64,000 bases of DNA, taken from positions 117,557,329 through 117,621,328 of the forward strand of contig OX235271.1 of the NCBI GenBank assembly GCA_944472155.2, read 5' to 3'. The notes under the pieces are model-generated. The model made no database searches, was not told the origin of the DNA, and saw only the letters and a list, made by a program, of their open reading frames with translations. Shown here piece by piece: positions 29,073 through 42,800 of this stretch. Positions within the stretch are counted from its first letter, which is position 1, and each line of letters starts with the position of its first letter. The translations under genes and the position numbers were made by a program. Source of the DNA: Trichobilharzia szidati. Taxonomy: Eukaryota; Platyhelminthes; Trematoda; Strigeidida; Schistosomatidae.

Positions 29073-32000
29073 ATGTTCATCACAAGGTTCCAATCATTTT
29101 TTATCCCCTGCGTCCCTGTCAGCGTTGAAAAAACAGCTGGTTGGGATGTTAACACTTCTAAACCACTAGTGCTGGCTTCCCCCTTGCATGAATACAGGAA
29201 AAGTGTAGCGCACACGCATCCATTAAGCACACTTGATACATGCACAAGTTTAGGTCAAATGAAGATCCCTACCCACGTTTCTAGCTTAACTAAAAATAAA
29301 AATGCCTTAGCCTATAGCAAATTCAGTACTCCAACGCCTAATTCTTCACCGAAAACAGCACACACCAACTCGATAGACATAGGTGAGCATGATGTTGAAA
29401 CTCCTCTTAACATAAGGTCGTCATGTCAAGCAGAACTACTGGGTGCTGAACCATATTCGGGGCTGATTAACGAGCTTAAATACTTCAAATGCTACTTCAA
29501 ATCTCATCTTTACCTGATCCTCATAAATGCTAGATCTGTTCTAAATACACTACCGATGCTCAGAGCACTCACAGTAATATACAAACCCCCTATAATTGTC
29601 ATCACTGAATCTGGGTGTAATTCGAACACACTGGATGAAGAGATAAGCTTAGATAACTACACACACTTTCGGTGTGACAGGGAGGGTGGTAAGGGAGGGG
29701 GTTGCCTCATGTACTTTCTGAATGTACTTACTGTATCACGGCTAGAATGTAGCACACTTAACATGCCTGAGACTCTATAGGTTAACTTACACTTAAATAA
29801 CGCAATAGTATTAATTGGATGCACCTACAGAGCACCTGGTACCTTTAGTAATTACGAGACCCAACACATTATTACTCTGCAGCAATTGTCTGCCTTACAA
29901 TACGATCAAAAGATCCTATGTGGAGACTTTAACTTACCAGAAATCAACTGGGATATACCCACAGGTCCAACTAAATTTGACAAGTTGTTCTTAGGCACAC
30001 TGGATATGCTTGGCTGGAAACAAACTGTCACTACCCGCACAAGAGGTAAAAGCGTACTAGACTTAATCTTCTGCCACAATATAAGTCCTCTTTCTACCCT
30101 AGTAGGTTCTGAGTTTTCGAGGAGTGACCACAAAACAGTACTGTGTGCACTGCCACTTCCACCAAGTAGCAATGAAAGCCATATCCCTACCTCACAACAA
30201 ATAACACACAGAACTACAATAAGGCAGACTGGACTCTAGTGAAATCAGTGTTAAGATCCTCAGAATGGAGAGTACTTCTATACTGATAACCTCTCGAAAG
30301 CTCTAGACATCTTTTACTATAACTCAAACACATGCTTAGACGCTGTGATCCCATTGCAAACAGTAAAAGTTGTTGCTGCTAAATTTTGACTGAATTAGAG
30401 TTCACGTATATTCTAGTACTTCTTCGCGTTTATAATTGTGACCTAACGTTGCGATTACTCGACATCCACAACGTAATTCAAAAGGCACTTGCGAAGGAAT
30501 ACGATAGTGTATTATTGCAGCAATCAAAATTCAAAAATCGAGCGAGTGCAAAAGTATCAATTGTTAACATGCAAGATTTAGAGTAATAAACAAATCAAAG
30601 TACAATTACGTAGTGAAAGTATACTGCGATGATGAGTAATAAAACGGGTCACTACAAAGTCTCAAAATTCAAGAAGCAATTTATTCAACCAAAAGATCGC
30701 TCAAAACTGAAGAGACTATCAACAAGTTACTTCAGACCACATGACTTTAGTACACTAGGGTCAATACTTGGTACTCTTAGCTCCATCTCGCAAGCTCATA
30801 ACTTGCGTATGAGAAATGAAGAGTGCACCGCACTAGCCAGCACCACCAGAGTGTGTGCTCCCACAGAAATCCTAAAGAAACGAATGAATCGTCAAAGCCC
30901 TAAAATTTCTCCCCTTATACACAAGGGTTAACTATACAGCAACCATGCAGACATGTGTGAACTGTTTAACGAGACGTTTGCAGCTAACTACCTTAGGCCC
31001 ACTTCTCGGTTTAAAATATACAATGGAACTCCCTTCTTCTTCAACGCTGAAACAAATCAGTACAGTTCATTTCACTTACTCTAATATTAACCAAGCCATT
31101 AAAACTCTTAAAAACTCTAGTAGTGCTGGTATTGACGGCATACCATCGTATTTCTATAAACGCGGTGGTTCTGACATTTCCTTTTTATTACTTAAGATCT
31201 TTACAATGTCCTGAGAAAGCCAAACGTATCCAGATAAATGGAAAACCACAATCATAATACCCAAACACAAATGCGGATCGAAAACTGAAGTCAACAACTA
31301 TAGGCCAATCAATATTACAACCATAGCATCTAGAATTATGGAAAGAATAGTTAAAGGTGATATTCTCAAACATATGCTCAGCTGCAATATCCTAAGTCCC
31401 AACCAACATGGATTCTTAAAATCCAGATAATGCATGACCTAGACTTCTTTAACTATATAATTAGTAGCCGAGACAAACAACAACCAGTACTAGTCATCTA
31501 CTTTGACATCTCCAAAGCCTTTGACCGTGTTGACCATTTGCTTCTAATAAAAAAACTGAACTCCATAGGAATCATTCCTTAACAATAAGTCCCAAGTAGT
31601 TAGACTGGGGTCTGTAAACGCCAAACCTGGTCCAGTCACTTCTGGAGTAGTTCAAGGTAGCGTCTTAGGCACCCTCCTATTCACTCTGTATGTCAACGAC
31701 ACATGCAGCTGTTCCTCACTTGGTAAACCATTCATCTTTGCAGATGATCTCAAAGTAGCTTACACACTCCCCTGTGATGACTTAGGATACTTTCGGAAAG
31801 CTGTTCAGGAAGAACTAGATAGAGTAACTGCGTGGTCCTCCACATGGAACCTAAAATTCAACCTTAAAAAATGTGGTTGGATCTGTTTCGGTGCACCCTC
31901 GATAAATATCAAACTGGTACTTGAATCTCTTGACTTGCCTAAACTCTAAAGTGTTGTTGACCTAGGACTCAGGTACTCTAGTGACATGACATTCTCTGAG

Positions 32001-32612
32001 CAAGTGGCGACACAGACGCGTAAATCGAGGATGCTCTTAGAATGCCTACTCAGGAATTTCCACAACTACGAAGCGAAACTTTTATTATATGAAACTTGTA
32101 TCAGACCACTACTTGAATATTGTCCATTTATTCTCAGCAGCACTCGCGTAAGTGACAAACTCAAAATAGAAAGTGTCCAACGATACTTCATGTCTAAACT
32201 ACTAGAATTTGACTGCGAAAAGGCCTACACATCAAGGTGTATAACTCTAGGTATCGACCCACTCTGGATGAGACGACTGAGCATTAACCTAACATTCTTC
32301 TTTAAAATCTTGCATCAAATACCATTCTCAAACAGTAAGGAGATACAGTTCTCAATGGAAGGCTCCGACGACCTGCGTAACCAAATGTGTACAGCATCTA
32401 GGAAAAGCTGTAACACAGCACTCCGTGCAAACTTCTTCATAGTCATGTACTCTAAGATCTGGAACAGTTTACCCCTAGAAATGAGGACCTGTCACTCTAT
32501 TATAACCTTCAAACGCTTGCTATATAAACTGTTTCATCCCAATGACTATGCCAATCAGACCGCACCACTTATTTCTAAAACGCATCAGCTATTAGAACAC
32601 TATAACGCTTAA
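29073..32612 (+). pseudogene. CR1-type LINE ORF2, endonuclease and RT, broken
   Basis: The AP-like endonuclease is recognisable: LILINARSVLN, ITESGCNS, CTYRAPG, CGDFNLPEINW and SRSDHKTVL, with catalytic Asp, Asn and His present. A TAG near 29778 and a stop at 30239 interrupt it. RT follows with SSAGIDGIPSYF, NNYRPINIT, NQHGFLKS, FDISKAFDRV (shifted), VVQGSVLGTLLF and FADDLKVAY. A C-terminal region (31986-32612, RMLLECLLRNFHNYE...YETCIRPLLEYCPF) is open for 208 codons. Multiple stops and frameshifts and a deletion near 31570 show that it is dead. The endonuclease normally nicks target DNA and RT copies the element RNA there. Confidence 0.85.
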
Positions 32613-33548
32613 ACGCATTAATATATATTATGACACTAAATAAACTCTAAGACTTCGCAAAAATACATGAAAACACAACTAGAATATAGGAAATGTTTAC
32701 TATACGGTAACATATTTATAAACATTTATATATATACATAAAACATTAATGTTCTTTTCATGTTTACATACTTCCTCTTTCTGAGATTATATTCCTGAGC
32801 CTACACTTCTATATACCTCCTCGTCGAGGTCCAACAACCCAACATTTAAACTGAAATGACCATTTAAGTAAATTCAAACTCAAATTCCATGAACGATCCG
32901 ATGCTACCATTTGAAGACGCTGGCCAACATTCTGTACAAGGAGTATTCTTGATCTGAAATAAAGAAGCAACTGGTTTTCAAACAGTTTTCAATGTATTAC
33001 TCAACTTACATGTACAGTCTGCCATGCTGACACAAATGGCGCCAATGGGTAGTTCTAGAATCGACCTCGGCCCCATTTCATGCAGTAAACAATCCAACAT
33101 GATCTAATTTAGTTTTCGTATCCACAATCAAATTTCTTTCCTGTTATAAAACTACGATTAGACTGCTGAAAAAATTGGAATAAATATATCAATTATCTCA
33201 AAATTATACATCAATGAACATTAAGCCAAGGATGCTGTTCACAACAAAGTTATATAGGAGAATTGACTTCAAGCTTTATTTTTCCCAGATATTTGTATTA
33301 CATTCATCTGATGTCTGGGTTTCTGTTAAGGCGAAGACAATATTTCTATATCTCTTTATGTGTTACACAGACAGACTATTTTGCAGGCTGTTCCGACTGA
33401 CTCCAATGTCAGAAGGAACAAACAAACTGTAAATTCAACATATATCGAAACATGTGTAATTTATATAATAACTTATCCATGCCTGTACAATTGGTATATT
33501 CCTGCATAAACAGGAATAAATAAATATATAATACGTAACCCATTATTA
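32613..33548. other. LINE 3' flank, no recognised feature
   Basis: AT-rich noncoding sequence with short AT repeats (TATATATACATA near 32730). I see no coding or RNA signal. Confidence 0.45.
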
Positions 33549-33557
33549 GGATGGCTT

Positions 33558-33809
33558 GAATCATTCCTTAACAATAAGTCCCAAGTAGTTAGACTGGGGT
33601 CTGTAAACGCCAAACCTGGTCCAGTCACTTCTGGAGTAGTTCAAGGTAGCGTCTTAGGCACCCTCCTATTCACTCTGTATGTCAACGACACATGCAGCTG
33701 TTCCTCACTTGGTAAACCATTCATCTTTGCAGATGATCTCAAAGTAGCTTACACACTCCCCTGTGATGACTTAGGATACTTTCGGAAAGCTGTTCAGGAA
33801 GAACTAGAT
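33558..33809 (+). repeat. Second copy of a CR1 RT segment
   Basis: It is collinear with 31569-31820 (constant offset 1989) with no difference seen over 252 bp. It encodes SFLNNKSQVVRLGS, SGVVQGSVLG and FADDLKVAY. A few extra RT codons (LLGWLE) upstream are retained here but lost at 31569. Confidence 0.85.
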
Positions 33810-33995
33810 GGAGTAATTGCATGTGCGAAGTTCCTTGACGCACGTTTTATAGATAGGTCTAAAAGATCTGTTAACGTCAATTTTATGTCCTGTCTCTATA
33901 ATATGTTTTGCAATAGAATAACTAGGTCTCCTGTTCTCACTGTTAATAGGTTCTGAGGATTCCATTTGTTTCTGGAGCCATATCACATGCCTCAA
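33804..33995 (-). pseudogene. PLE fragment D, GIY-YIG part
   Basis: The minus strand reads LQKQMESSEPINSENRRPSYSIAKHIIETGHKIDVNRSF, clearly the same family as 21662-21935. It is too short to judge function and is fused to the LINE segment on its left. Confidence 0.75.
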
Positions 33996-34139
33996 TTCGA
34001 AGGCTTTGTTACTTTTTCGCGCTTTATTCCTCCGTTCTGTTTCTACAGTATAGGCGACTTTTAAATGGGTCTCTCACGGTTAGTAGTGAATATTCAGTCC
34101 TATTCCTCCATAAAATATAACTTCTCCTGCTCTAAACGT

Positions 34140-34676
34140 CTAGAATAGTTAGTGTCTATTAAAGTGCTTCTTTTTCGCATCTCTGCATTTATAGTGCTTG
34201 TATAGCGTGTCTTTACACTCTAGTTCAATAGCTTTATCCGTATAAACAGCTGATTGCATACAGAACTAAACAGTTTAAATCTCCAACACTCTAAAACGGA
34301 CCTTACAGAGGCTTTGCTCATTCTCTTATATTTAAGAGTTTAAACTCAATCCAAAATGCCAATGGTTCAAACCAAGCGTCAAACTCCACTGTCTGCTTCA
34401 ATTCCCAGTAAAAAACACGAACCAAACAGAATAAATAGGCTTGCAGGAAGTGAGAGCACTACATCCAGTGATTTAACAACCAAATACATGTCTGCTGCAG
34501 TAGATACGTTAAGTCCGGACATTAACCTCCCCTCAACTGCTTGCGTAGTAAACAACATCATGGATGGCATACGCAGTGATACTACATTTAGTGATCTAGG
34601 CCTCCCACACACCAGCAAAGCGTCTTGCGATATGAATCACATGGCAAACATTTTGACCCTTATCACTAATCCAGGT
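34140..34676 (+). pseudogene. CR1-type LINE 5' region and start of ORF1
   Basis: A probable 5' untranslated region ends at ATG 34356, from which MPMVQTKRQTPLSASIPSKK runs with Ser/Thr-rich composition like ORF1 at 27597. It loses sense at about 34676, where the minus-strand RTE-type LINE begins. The string TTTAAATCTCCAACACTCTA in the leader recurs at 52209-52228 before the other CR1 element. Confidence 0.6.
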
Positions 34677-35690
34677 TGCTACTTTCGGACTCCCCTCATT
34701 TATGCTGATTGTTGTCTGTTGTTGTTGCTTTTAGTAAGGAATGTTCATCATTTCTGTTTTCTCTATGTTCACCTAAAGTCTTATCTTTGATGCTTATTCC
34801 TCCAACATGTTGTTTTGCACTCACAATCTTCCATTTTGTGGGAAATCAGATGTATATTATCCGCGAAGTCCAGATTCTGCAAGTGTTTTGTGCGGGTCCA
34901 TTTCATGCCTGTTTCCTCGCTGCCATTTCCTCTCTCTGCCGCATCATCCAGTCTACCATAATCAGTAAAATCGTTGGAGATAGTAGACAGGCTTGTCTTA
35001 CTCCCATCATCACTTCAAAGAGTTACGTGAACTTCCCGTTGTTGATTACTTGGCATACAGCATTGTCGGTCGACTGTTGGATGAGGTGTATAGTTGTCAG
35101 CGGCACCCCGTATTAGCGAAGTAGCTGCCAAATCACCTCTTGACCAACGCTGTCGAAGGCCTTTTCAAAGTCAGTGAAGCTGAGATAGAGGGCTGACTGC
35201 CATTCCAAGCTCTGCTCAGTGATGTTCCGTAGTGCTGCGATTGAATCGATAGATGACTTGTTTCTCCTGAATCCATCCTGTTCCGGTAGAAGATTTTATC
35301 CAGGGACTTTTTGATCCTGTCCGGGATGACGCAGCTTAGTATTTTACTTGAGACGGATAGGAGCATGATGTATCACTAGTTCTCGTATTGACTAAAGTTT
35401 CCTTTTTTTGTTAATTTGAATAGGTAGCCTTTATTCTAATCTGTGGGTACCTTGCCCTCTTTCCACACCTTCTCCAGTGGTTGTGTCAACAGGTTCGCTG
35501 ATGTCTCTGGGTCCATTTTCAGTAATTCTGCTGAGATTCTGTCAGATCCTGCCACTTTTCCAGGTTTTAGCACCTTGATTGCCTTCAGGATTTCCGTTTC
35601 CGTCGGAGGGTTGATGTCCGCTGGTAGTTCTGCTTCCGCTGTTGGTATTATTGGGTGCGTTGTAGGTGGCAGTCGATTTAGAAGTATTTT
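34677..35690 (-). pseudogene. RTE-type LINE RT, left (3') part
   Basis: The minus strand shows LLNRLPPTTHPIIP, EILKAIKVLKPGKVAGSDRISAELLK, EKVWKEGKVPTD, LLSVSSKILSCVIPDRIKK, then a degraded second catalytic box NLDFADNI (FADD changed to FADN). The order and motifs fit an RTE-type (SR2-like) reverse transcriptase. Stops and shifts occur throughout. The upstream (5') part is at 51742-52205, on the other side of gypsy array C. Confidence 0.82.
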
Positions 35691-35884
35691 GCGGTGATTG
35701 ACTATTTCTATCTTTGTATTGTTTAAATACTTACTGTTGTTTGTTAATATATTTATTATTTTGATTTGAAAATAGAATTCCGCCAAATACAAATTCCTAA
35801 ATTCATCCCTCTCAGTGTTTTGGTTGAGTTCCTGTAATTCGGTCATTGCGAAATACAATACTACTAGTACAAATAACAATCACA
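35691..35884 (+). repeat. LTR 1 of array C (5' outer)
   Basis: Lacks the first bases of the full LTR (GCGGTGATTG here against TGTGGCGGATGTGGTGATTG) and has one unique T to A change in CTTTGTATTG. Confidence 0.88.
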
Positions 35885-35887
35885 TTT

Positions 35888-35905
35888 TGGCGTCGCAATG
35901 GAATT
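35888..35905 (+). promoter_or_regulatory. Primer binding site of array C unit 1
   Basis: TGGCGTCGCA starts 3 nt after the LTR and runs into the gag ATG at 35898, so an 18-nt site would overlap the first codons. The same arrangement recurs before 39867, 43843 and 47798. Confidence 0.6.
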
Positions 35906-38900
35906 AAATAATCTTGGAAAGTTTCCTATAAATGGTTCACCGCGGGAAATCTCCGATTATCTTGAATGTTTCGACGCATGGTGCATGTCGAAGAATGTTC
36001 GCGATGACAAAATTCCAGCTCATTTTATTACTGCTGTTGGGCTAGATGCGTACAGCCTACTGAAAACTCTGTCATTTCCAGATAAACCAATTTCTCTGTC
36101 TTATGATAAACTCCGTGAACTTTTAACAAATCACTTCCACATAACAACTTTCGAAACACGAGAGAGGGCTCAGTTCAACAAACTTGTTCGTGCTCCCAAC
36201 CAGAAGATTAGAGACTTTATTCTTCAACTTCAGATACAAGCTTCAAAATGCAACTTTGGAGATCAGCTCCATACTCAACTACGTGATCGTCTAATTGCTG
36301 GAATCAATATTCCTAAGTTAGAGAAAGAGTTGGTTCAGATACCTTCCTGCACCTTTCAAACTGCCAAGGATTTATGTATTACGTATGAAGATGTCAACAG
36401 TGACTACCCAGCTGCCACTACGTCAGAGTCTGATGTCATGCTGTCCAAAGTTGATAATAAAAGTGTTCATAGAAAGAAATCCAAACTGCCGTCCACATGT
36501 AATAGAATGCATACAGAAGGCAAGAACATCAAACCGTGTTTTTCATGTGGAAAGCTTCATCTGCGAAGCACTTGTCGTTTTCGGAGTGCTAAGTGCCATA
36601 AATGTGGTAAAATTGGGCACATCAAGTCTGTTTGCAGAAGTTCAAATACTTACGCTACTCATGATTCTCCCAAACTGTCCGATAAAATGAAGTCAATGTC
36701 TCTTTCAACTTTTCACAATACTCAATCTCATCTAGTGAGAAACTTCACTACAAGTTCAGGCAAGTCTCACTGTTTTATAATTGATACTGGGAGTACTGAA
36801 TCTATAATTTCTAAGAAAGATTTACTATCGCTTTGTAAGCATGCTCAGGTAGACCCTACTACTAGTTCAATTACAGGCATAACTGGTCATAAACTACCTC
36901 TTATTGGTGCAACCAACATTTGTTTGAAGTCAGACAGTGGTAATTTTGTGAATATCCCCTTTCTTGTTAGTGAATATGGTCCATCTTTATTGGGATTGAA
37001 AGCCCTTAGATTGTTAAATGTTGAAATCTCACTTTGTACTGAGTTGTTTGATGAATCTTTGTTCAGAGAATTAGTTTTTCAATGTTCAAAGTGTGTAGGT
37101 GGCATGAAGATTCAGCCCATCCATCTTGAAATAGAGGGTGATCCTATCTTCCTAAAGCGCCGATTAATTCCATATGGTTTGCGAGATGCAGTTAAGAAAG
37201 AGTTGGACAAGTTGGTTGAGCAGGGCATACTTATGGCAGTTGAATCTTCGAATTGGGCTACTCCCATTGTCACACCACTAAAGGCTGACGGAAAAACACC
37301 GAGAATTTGTGGTGACTATCGCCTTACACTCAATAGTCGTCTTCTACAGCAAAGTTGCACTACGCTAGAAAGCGAAGATATTCTCTACAAGCTACATGGC
37401 TCAAAATACTTTTCCAAAATAGATCTAAAAGATGCTTATTTGCAAATTCCTCTTGACGAAGCTTCTAGTGCATTAACAACCATTAATACTCCATTTGGAT
37501 TGTTCAAGAATAAGTTCTTGCCTTTTGGTTTAAAGGTTTCTCCTGCAATATTTCAAAAAGTAATAAATCAGATGATAGACGGATTAGATGGTGTTGAGTC
37601 TTACCAAGACGACATTATAGTTCATGGTCCGAACATCGAATTGCATAATCAACGTCTTTTAAAACTGTTCAGGCGCTTCTGTGAGAAAAATGTTCTTATT
37701 AATCCATCTAAATGTCATTTTACTTTGTCGTCTGTATCATGCTTGGGATATACAGTAGACTCTGAGGGTTTCAGACCTGATGCTAGGCGTTTGGCACCTC
37801 TAATTCAAGCACCGTCACCTAATAATATGACGTCGTTGAGATCATGGATTGGCACTCTTCAATTTTACTCCAGATTCATTCCCAATTTCACTCAACTGTT
37901 ATCTCCACTTTTTAATATTGTCTCCAGTAAACAATTTAAGTGGGAACAACAACATGAAGATATCTTGCGAAAAACTTTGGAGTTTCTTAATAAACAAGCT
38001 TTCTTAAGACCTTTTTCATCGAAAGATAAGTGCGTTCTCACTACAGATGCTTCTCCTACGGGTATAGCTGCAGTACTTGAGCAAAATGGACAACCTGTTA
38101 TTTGTATTTCAAGACGTCTAAGTAAGAGTGAACTAGGGTACTCACAAACCCAGAAAGAGGCTCTAGCAGTAGTATGGGCAATAAGACGCTTGCACAAGTA
38201 TCTCTTTGGTACTAAGTTTCACATAGTTACTGATCATCAGGCTTTGAAATTCATTTACAACCCAGAAAAATCTTTGAATAGATCATCTGCTGCTATGGTT
38301 CAAAGATGGAGTTTAGAACTAAGTGCATATGATTACACTATTGAACACAGATCGGCTAAGGATATACCTCATGCAGACTTTTTATCTCGTTATTCATTAT
38401 TTGAAAATTCTGCTAATGACACTGATTGTTTGTTAGTCCAGCCGTTACCTGTGGATAGAGTTCGACTTATAAACGATACTCGGAAATATTACGGGTGCAT
38501 TATAAATGCAACAAAAAGAGGTTGGAATATTCAGTGTAAGCGAAGATTTCCGGACTTTTATAAGCGAAGAGATGAGATTTCAGTCCATCCTGAAGGATTT
38601 CTATGTCTGAATGACAGAATTATTATTCCTCCAATATTAAGATCTGCGATTTTGGATGATCTTCATTCTGCTCATCTGGGAGCTGATAAGATGAAATCAT
38701 TAGCACGTCTAACATGTTGGTGGCCGGAAATTGATGCTGACATTAACAAAAGATCGAAGAGCTGTTCCAGCTGTTTGCATAAAATGTCCTATGGGAAGTC
38801 GTCGTGGAAACCGTGGCCTACGTCTTGTGAGGTTTGGCAGCGTATTCATGCAGATTACTGTGGTCCATTCTTAAATTCATACTATGCTTTAATTATTGTG

Positions 38901-39625
38901 GATTCTTATTCTAGATGGCCAGAAGTTATAATTACAGATAGCCCTAATGCGAAATTCACTCACAGAGCGTTGAGAAAGATTTTTAGTCGAGAAGGAATTC
39001 CAGATGTCTTAGTTACTGATAATGGTGCTCATTTCACTGAGAAGAACTTCAATGATTGGCTTAAACACATAGGTTGCCGTCATCTGTACACAGCACCACG
39101 TCATCCTCAGTCAAACGGTTTGGCAGAAAATTTCGTACGAACATTAAAGAGTGCCATAGCATCAGAATCATTGCATCAATGAGTCCTAAGAATTTTGATG
39201 AGCTAGAGAGATGTGTAGATAACTTCCTACTTCAATATCGCAATGCGGAGCATACAAGTACCCATGAAAGTCCTGCTAAACTGTTCAAATCTCGCATTCT
39301 CAGAAAGCACCTAATGTCTACGACTTCTGATGTACATTATTACAGAGGGAATGACTATAGACCTTCTGTTGGAATCATACTACAAAAAATGGGAAATCGA
39401 ATGGTGAAAATATTAGACATCGAAGATCATTCAATTCATAACAGACGCCTGGATCAAGTGAGAATAAACGAAGTAGGTCGTTCCGATTATAATTTTAATG
39501 ATTCCGCTACTAATCCTGATATTGTAGATAATTCAGAAATAAGTCCAGATGATACTGATGAAAATAATATCACAGAATCAGTTAGAAGATCCCAGAGACT
39601 TGCAAGCAAACCGAGACCTCATTAA
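35898..39625 (+). pseudogene. gag-pol: Gypsy C Gag-Pol unit 1, frameshifted in integrase
   Basis: It is open for 1094 codons from 35898 to 39182. A net 14-bp insertion at about 39160-39174 shifts the frame just after the integrase catalytic Glu region. The remaining C-terminal part follows in another frame to 39625. Unit-specific substitutions include Ala for Pro in the RT N-terminal motif (about residue 446, GILMAVESSN) and Val for Ala in QPVICIS. Domains are as described for unit 3. Confidence 0.9.
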
Positions 39626-39649
39626 AAATACGCAAGGAGACATTCGACA

Positions 39650-39853
39650 TGTGGCGGATGTGGTGATTGACTATTTCTATCTTTGTTTTGTTTAAATACT
39701 TACTGTTGTTTGTTAATATATTTATTATTTTGATTTGAAAATAGAATTCCGCCAAATACAAATTCCTAAATTCATCCCTCTCAGTGTTTTGGTTGAGTTC
39801 CTGTAATTCGGTCATTGCGAAATACAATACTACTAGTACAAATAACAATCACA
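39650..39853 (+). repeat. LTR 2 of array C
   Basis: Full 204-bp LTR, TGTGGCGG to AATCACA, shared by units 1 and 2. Confidence 0.92.
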
Positions 39854-39866
39854 TTTTGGCGTCGCA

Positions 39867-42800
39867 ATGGAATTAAATAATCTTGGAAAGTTTCCTATAA
39901 ATGGTTCACCGCGGGAAATCTCCGATTATCTTGAATGTTTCGACGCATGGTGCATGTCGAAGAATGTTCGCGATGACAAAATTCCAGCTCATTTTATTAC
40001 TGCTGTTGGGCTAGATGCGTACAGCCTACTGAAAACTCTGTCATTTCCAGATAAACCAATTTCTCTGTCTTATGATAAACTCCGTGAACTTTTAACAAAT
40101 CACTTCCACATAACAACTTTCGAAACACGAGAGAGGGCTCAGTTCAACAAACTTGTTCGTGCTCCCAACCAGAAGATTAGAGACTTTATTCTTCAACTTC
40201 AGATACAAGCTTCAAAATGCAACTTTGGAGATCAGCTCCATACTCAACTACGTGATCGTCTAATTGCTGGAATCAATATTCCTAAGTTAGAGAAAGAGTT
40301 GGTTCAGATACCTTCCTGCACCTTTCAAACTGCCAAGGATTTATGTATTACGTATGAAGATGTCAACAGTGACTACCCAGCTGCCACTACGTCAGAGTCT
40401 GATGTCATGCTGTCCAAAGTTGATAATAAAAGTGTTCATAGAAAGAAATCCAAACTGCCGTCCACATGTAATAGAATGCATACAGAAGGCAAGAACATCA
40501 AACCGTGTTTTTCATGTGGAAAGCTTCATCTGCGAAGCACTTGTCGTTTTCGGAGTGCTAAGTGCCATAAATGTGGTAAAATTGGGCACATCAAGTCTGT
40601 TTGCAGAAGTTCAAATACTTACGCTACTCATGATTCTCCCAAACTGTCCGATAAAATGAAGTCAATGTCTCTTTCAACTTTTCACAATACTCAATCTCAT
40701 CTAGTGAGAAACTTCACTACAAGTTCAGGCAAGTCTCACTGTTTTATAATTGATACTGGGAGTACTGAATCTATAATTTCTAAGAAAGATTTACTATCGC
40801 TTTGTAAGCATGCTCAGGTAGACCCTACTACTAGTTCAATTACAGGCATAACTGGTCATAAACTACCTCTTATTGGTGCAACCAACATTTGTTTGAAGTC
40901 AGACAGTGGTAATTTTGTGAATATCCCCTTTCTTGTTAGTGAATATGGTCCATCTTTATTGGGATTGAAAGCCCTTAGATTGTTAAATGTTGAAATCTCA
41001 CTTTGTACTGAGTTGTTTGATGAATCTTTGTTCAGAGAATTAGTTTTTCAATGTTCAAAGTGTGTAGGTGGCATGAAGATTCAGCCCATCCATCTTGAAA
41101 TAGAGGGTGATCCTATCTTCCTAAAGCGCCGATTAATTCCATATGGTTTGCGAGATGCAGTTAAGAAAGAGTTGGACAAGTTGGTTGAGCAGGGCATACT
41201 TATGCCAGTTGAATCTTCGAATTGGGCTACTCCCATTGTCACACCACTAAAGGCTGACGGAAAAACACCGAGAATTTGTGGTGACTATCGCCTTACACTC
41301 AATAGTCGTCTTCTACAGCAAAGTTGCACTACGCTAGAAAGCGAAGATATTCTCTACAAGCTACATGGCTCAAAATACTTTTCCAAAATAGATCTAAAAG
41401 ATGCTTATTTGCAAATTCCTCTTGACGAAGCTTCTAGTGCATTAACAACCATTAATACTCCATTTGGATTGTTCAAGAATAAGTTCTTGCCTTTTGGTTT
41501 AAAGGTTTCTCCTGCAATATTTCAAAAAGTAATAAATCAGATGATAGACGGATTAGATGGTGTTGAGTCTTACCAAGACGACATTATAGTTCATGGTCCG
41601 AACATCGAATTGCATAATCAACGTCTTTTAAAACTGTTCAGGCGCTTCTGTGAGAAAAATGTTCTTATTAATCCATCTAAATGTCATTTTACTTTGTCGT
41701 CTGTATCATGCTTGGGATATACAGTAGACTCTGAGGGTTTCAGACCTGATGCTAGGCGTTTGGCACCTCTAATTCAAGCACCGTCACCTAATAATATGAC
41801 GTCGTTGAGATCATGGATTGGCACTCTTCAATTTTACTCCAGATTCATTCCCAATTTCACTCAACTGTTATCTCCACTTTTTAATATTGTCTCCAGTAAA
41901 CAATTTAAGTGGGAACAACAACATGAAGATATCTTGCGAAAAACTTTGGAGTTTCTTAATAAACAGGCTTTCTTAAGACCTTTTTCATCGAAAGATAAGT
42001 GCGTTCTCACTACAGATGCTTCTCCTACGGGTATAGCTGCAGTACTTGAGCAAAATGGACAACCTGCTATTTGTATTTCAAGACGTCTAAGTAAGAGTGA
42101 ACTAGGGTACTCACAAACCCAGAAAGAGGCTCTAGCAGTTGTATGGGCAATAAGACGCTTGCACAAGTATCTCTTTGGTACTAAGTTTCACATAGTTACT
42201 GATCATCAGGCTTTGAAATTCATTTACAACCCAGAAAAATCTTTGAATAGATCATCTGCTGCTATGGTTCAAAGATGGAGTTTAGAACTAAGTGCATATG
42301 ATTACACTATTGAACACAGATCGGCTAAGGATATACCTCATGCAGACTTTTTATCTCGTTATTCATTATTTGAAAATTCTGCTAATGACACTGATTGTTT
42401 GTTAGTCCAGCCGTTACCTGTGGATAGAGTTCGACTTATAAACGATACTCGGAAATATTACGGGTGCATTATAAATGCAACAAAAAGAGGTTGGAATATT
42501 CAGTGTAAGCGAAGATTTCCGGACTTTTATAAGCGAAGAGATGAGATTTCAGTCCATCCTGAAGGATTTCTATGTCTGAATGACAGAATTATTATTCCTC
42601 CAATATTAAGATCTGCGATTTTGGATGATCTTCATTCTGCTCATCTGGGAGCTGATAAGATGAAATCATTAGCACGTCTAACATGTTGGTGGCCGGAAAT
42701 TGATGCTGACATTAACAAAAGATCGAAGAGCTGTTCCAGCTGTTTGCATAAAATGTCCTATGGGAAGTCGTCGTGGAAACCGTGGCCTACGTCTTGTGAG

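Noticed and set aside
36385..36690. 101-residue plus-strand ORF repeated in all four gypsy C units
   Set aside because: Out-of-frame shadow of Gag. Its repetition follows from the array.
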